From the NCBI GenBank assembly GCA_964389805.1, contig CAYMFU010000187.1:1-22790 (forward strand): a stretch of 22,790 nucleotides of DNA. The letters run 5' to 3'. This DNA comes from JAGTVG01 sp964389805 (GTDB taxonomy: Bacteria; Bacteroidota; Bacteroidia; Cytophagales; Cyclobacteriaceae). The notes below the pieces were generated by a model. The model had not been told where the DNA came from, did not search any database, and saw nothing but the letters and a program-made list of their open reading frames with translations. The first letter of the stretch is position 1, and each line of letters opens with the position of its first letter. Of this stretch, positions 21,617-22,790 are shown piece by piece. A program made the translations under genes and the position numbers.

Positions 21617-22790
21617 TTGAACTTTAATAAATTTAATCTTGACGACCGGTTAATCCAGGGAATCGACTCCATGGGATTCGAAAAGCCAACTCCAATCCAG
21701 GAGCAAGTGATCCCTGCCATTCTGGATGGAAGGGATATGATAGCTACAGCACAAACCGGAACAGGAAAAACTGCTGCATTTTTGTTGCCCATTGTTAATA
21801 AAATAATTACAACAAAACATGATGATCATATAAAAGCCTTGATCATCGTCCCTACACGGGAATTAGCTATGCAAATTGATCAGAACCTGGAGGGATTGGC
21901 CTACTTTACACATATCAGTTCACTTCCAGTTTACGGGGGAGGTGCGGGTGAGTTATATGTAAGGGAAAAAAAAGCCCTGATTCATGGTGCTGATATTGTA
22001 ACATGTACCCCCGGTAGAATGCAGGCACATCTTAAAATGGGATATGTGAGTTTTAAGGATCTGAAATACCTTGTTCTGGACGAAGCCGACCGGATGCTGG
22101 ATATGGGATTCTATGATGATATTATGAATATAATCTCTCACCTACCTGGAAAGCGACAGAATCTCTTATTTTCGGCTACAATGCCTGATAAATTCAGAGC
22201 ATTGGCAAAAAAGGTTGCTAATGATCCATTGGAAGTGAATATTGCCATTTCCAAGCCTCCAGATAGGATTATGCAAGTAGCGTTTGTGGTGTATGATAAT
22301 CAAAAGGTCGCTTTATTAAAGCATGTGTTAAATGCCAAACACTTACGTAGCGTTATTGTGTTCTGCTCTAAAAAAATTATGGCCAAAGAACTGAACCGTG
22401 AGCTTAAGAAAGCAGGAATTTCATCTTACGATATACACTCAGATCTTGATCAGGAGACCAGGAATAAAGTCATCACCAGTTTTAAGAATAAACAACATAT
22501 GGTTTTAGTAGCCACAGATATTGTCTCGAGGGGTATTGATGTAGATGATATTGACCTGGTCATTAATTATGAAGTACCATCTGATGGAGAGGATTATGTC
22601 CACCGGGTGGGCAGAACAGCGCGGGCTGAATCTAAAGGTGCTGCTTTTACATTTATAAATAAGGAAGATCAGCAGAAATTCAGCAGTATTGAAAAACTGC
22701 TTGGAAAACCTGTCTCAAAAGCAAAACTACCTGACTTTCTGGGAGAAGGGCCGGTATACGATCCAAAACCAGATCGAGCTTATAAGAAAA
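21617..22790 (+). CDS. DEAD-box ATP-dependent RNA helicase (3' end beyond window)
   Basis: 391 codons are visible without a stop, so the gene continues past the window. All helicase motifs are in order: Q motif GFEKPTPIQ (20-28), motif I AQTGTGKT (45-52), Ia PTRELA (79-84), II DEAD in VLDEADRMLDMGF (153-165), III SAT (186-188), V ATDIVSRGID (299-308) and VI HRVGRTAR (329-336). It uses ATP to unwind RNA in the cytoplasm, probably in ribosome assembly or cold adaptation, as for CsdA/RhlE-type helicases. The start is inferred as TTG 21617. A TAA at 21605-21607 is in frame, the first ATG (21671) would remove 'NFNKFNLDDRLIQGIDS', which is conserved at the head of this family, and TTG is the only initiator between them. 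It is divergent from the aldo/keto reductase. Confidence 0.92.
   Translation, partial: MNFNKFNLDDRLIQGIDSMGFEKPTPIQEQVIPAILDGRDMIATAQTGTGKTAAFLLPIVNKIITTKHDDHIKALIIVPTRELAMQIDQNLEGLAYFTHISSLPVYGGGAGELYVREKKALIHGADIVTCTPGRMQAHLKMGYVSFKDLKYLVLDEADRMLDMGFYDDIMNIISHLPGKRQNLLFSATMPDKFRALAKKVANDPLEVNIAISKPPDRIMQVAFVVYDNQKVALLKHVLNAKHLRSVIVFCSKKIMAKELNRELKKAGISSYDIHSDLDQETRNKVITSFKNKQHMVLVATDIVSRGIDVDDIDLVINYEVPSDGEDYVHRVGRTARAESKGAAFTFINKEDQQKFSSIEKLLGKPVSKAKLPDFLGEGPVYDPKPDRAYKK

Noticed and set aside
1..22790. CRISPR arrays, insertion sequences, phage or toxin-antitoxin genes
   Set aside because: No regularly spaced repeats, transposase or integrase motifs, terminal inverted repeats or paired small toxin-like genes were found on either strand.

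Overview
The window comes from a Bacteroidota chromosome, probably a free-living carotenoid-producing member (a Cytophagales-like lineage is my inference). The pointers are: low GC with AT-rich intergenic DNA; weak or absent Shine-Dalgarno sites; promoter-like TAnnTTTG/TAnnTTCG boxes; a very high share of lipoproteins; a CruF/CrtD/fused-CrtYcd carotenoid cluster; and families typical of the phylum (DUF5916-like tail, TolB-like PD40 lipoprotein, Tat-exported Gfo/Idh/MocA oxidoreductase). No tRNA, rRNA, CRISPR array, insertion sequence or phage gene was found.

Layout. 1-103 is the 3' end of an outer-membrane-type gene. 263-6541 holds single genes on alternating strands: a Tat-exported TIM-barrel isomerase, a small lipoprotein, a CotH-like secreted protein, a lipoprotein form of an AGE-family sugar 2-epimerase, a Tat-exported Gfo/Idh/MocA oxidoreductase, a clean bidirectional terminator, and a small secreted protein. 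6542-7308 has no strong gene, only two doubtful small ORFs. 10828-7309 (minus) is a compact run: secreted amidohydrolase, Tat-exported xylose-isomerase-like TIM barrel, PhoD-like phosphatase lipoprotein. 11070-18752 (plus) is a seven-gene tract: GH26 mannanase lipoprotein and cytoplasmic AGE 2-epimerase; then a parallel beta-helix lipoprotein overlapping a diheme cytochrome lipoprotein (the TIGR03805/TIGR03806 pair); then crtD, cruF and a fused lycopene cyclase. 20301-18811 (minus) is a TolB-like PD40 lipoprotein, 21415-20456 (minus) a Tat-exported aldo/keto reductase, and 21617 to the end a DEAD-box RNA helicase that runs off the window.

How the genes fit together. GH26 plus a 2-epimerase matches the first steps of the known mannan route: mannobiose is released outside, then epimerised to mannosyl-glucose in the cytoplasm. 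The GH130 phosphorylase that normally completes it is not in this window. Four cofactor- or metal-dependent sugar-type enzymes carry twin-arginine signals, which suggests oxidation and isomerisation of sugars in the periplasm; their substrates cannot be read from sequence. The carotenoid genes imply a monocyclic, 1'-hydroxylated product (myxol or saproxanthin type), with crtE, crtB, crtI and crtZ elsewhere. The most interesting items are the beta-helix/diheme-cytochrome pair of unknown function, a two-part upstream motif shared by that pair and the mannanase operon, the exported 2-epimerase, and several TTG starts.
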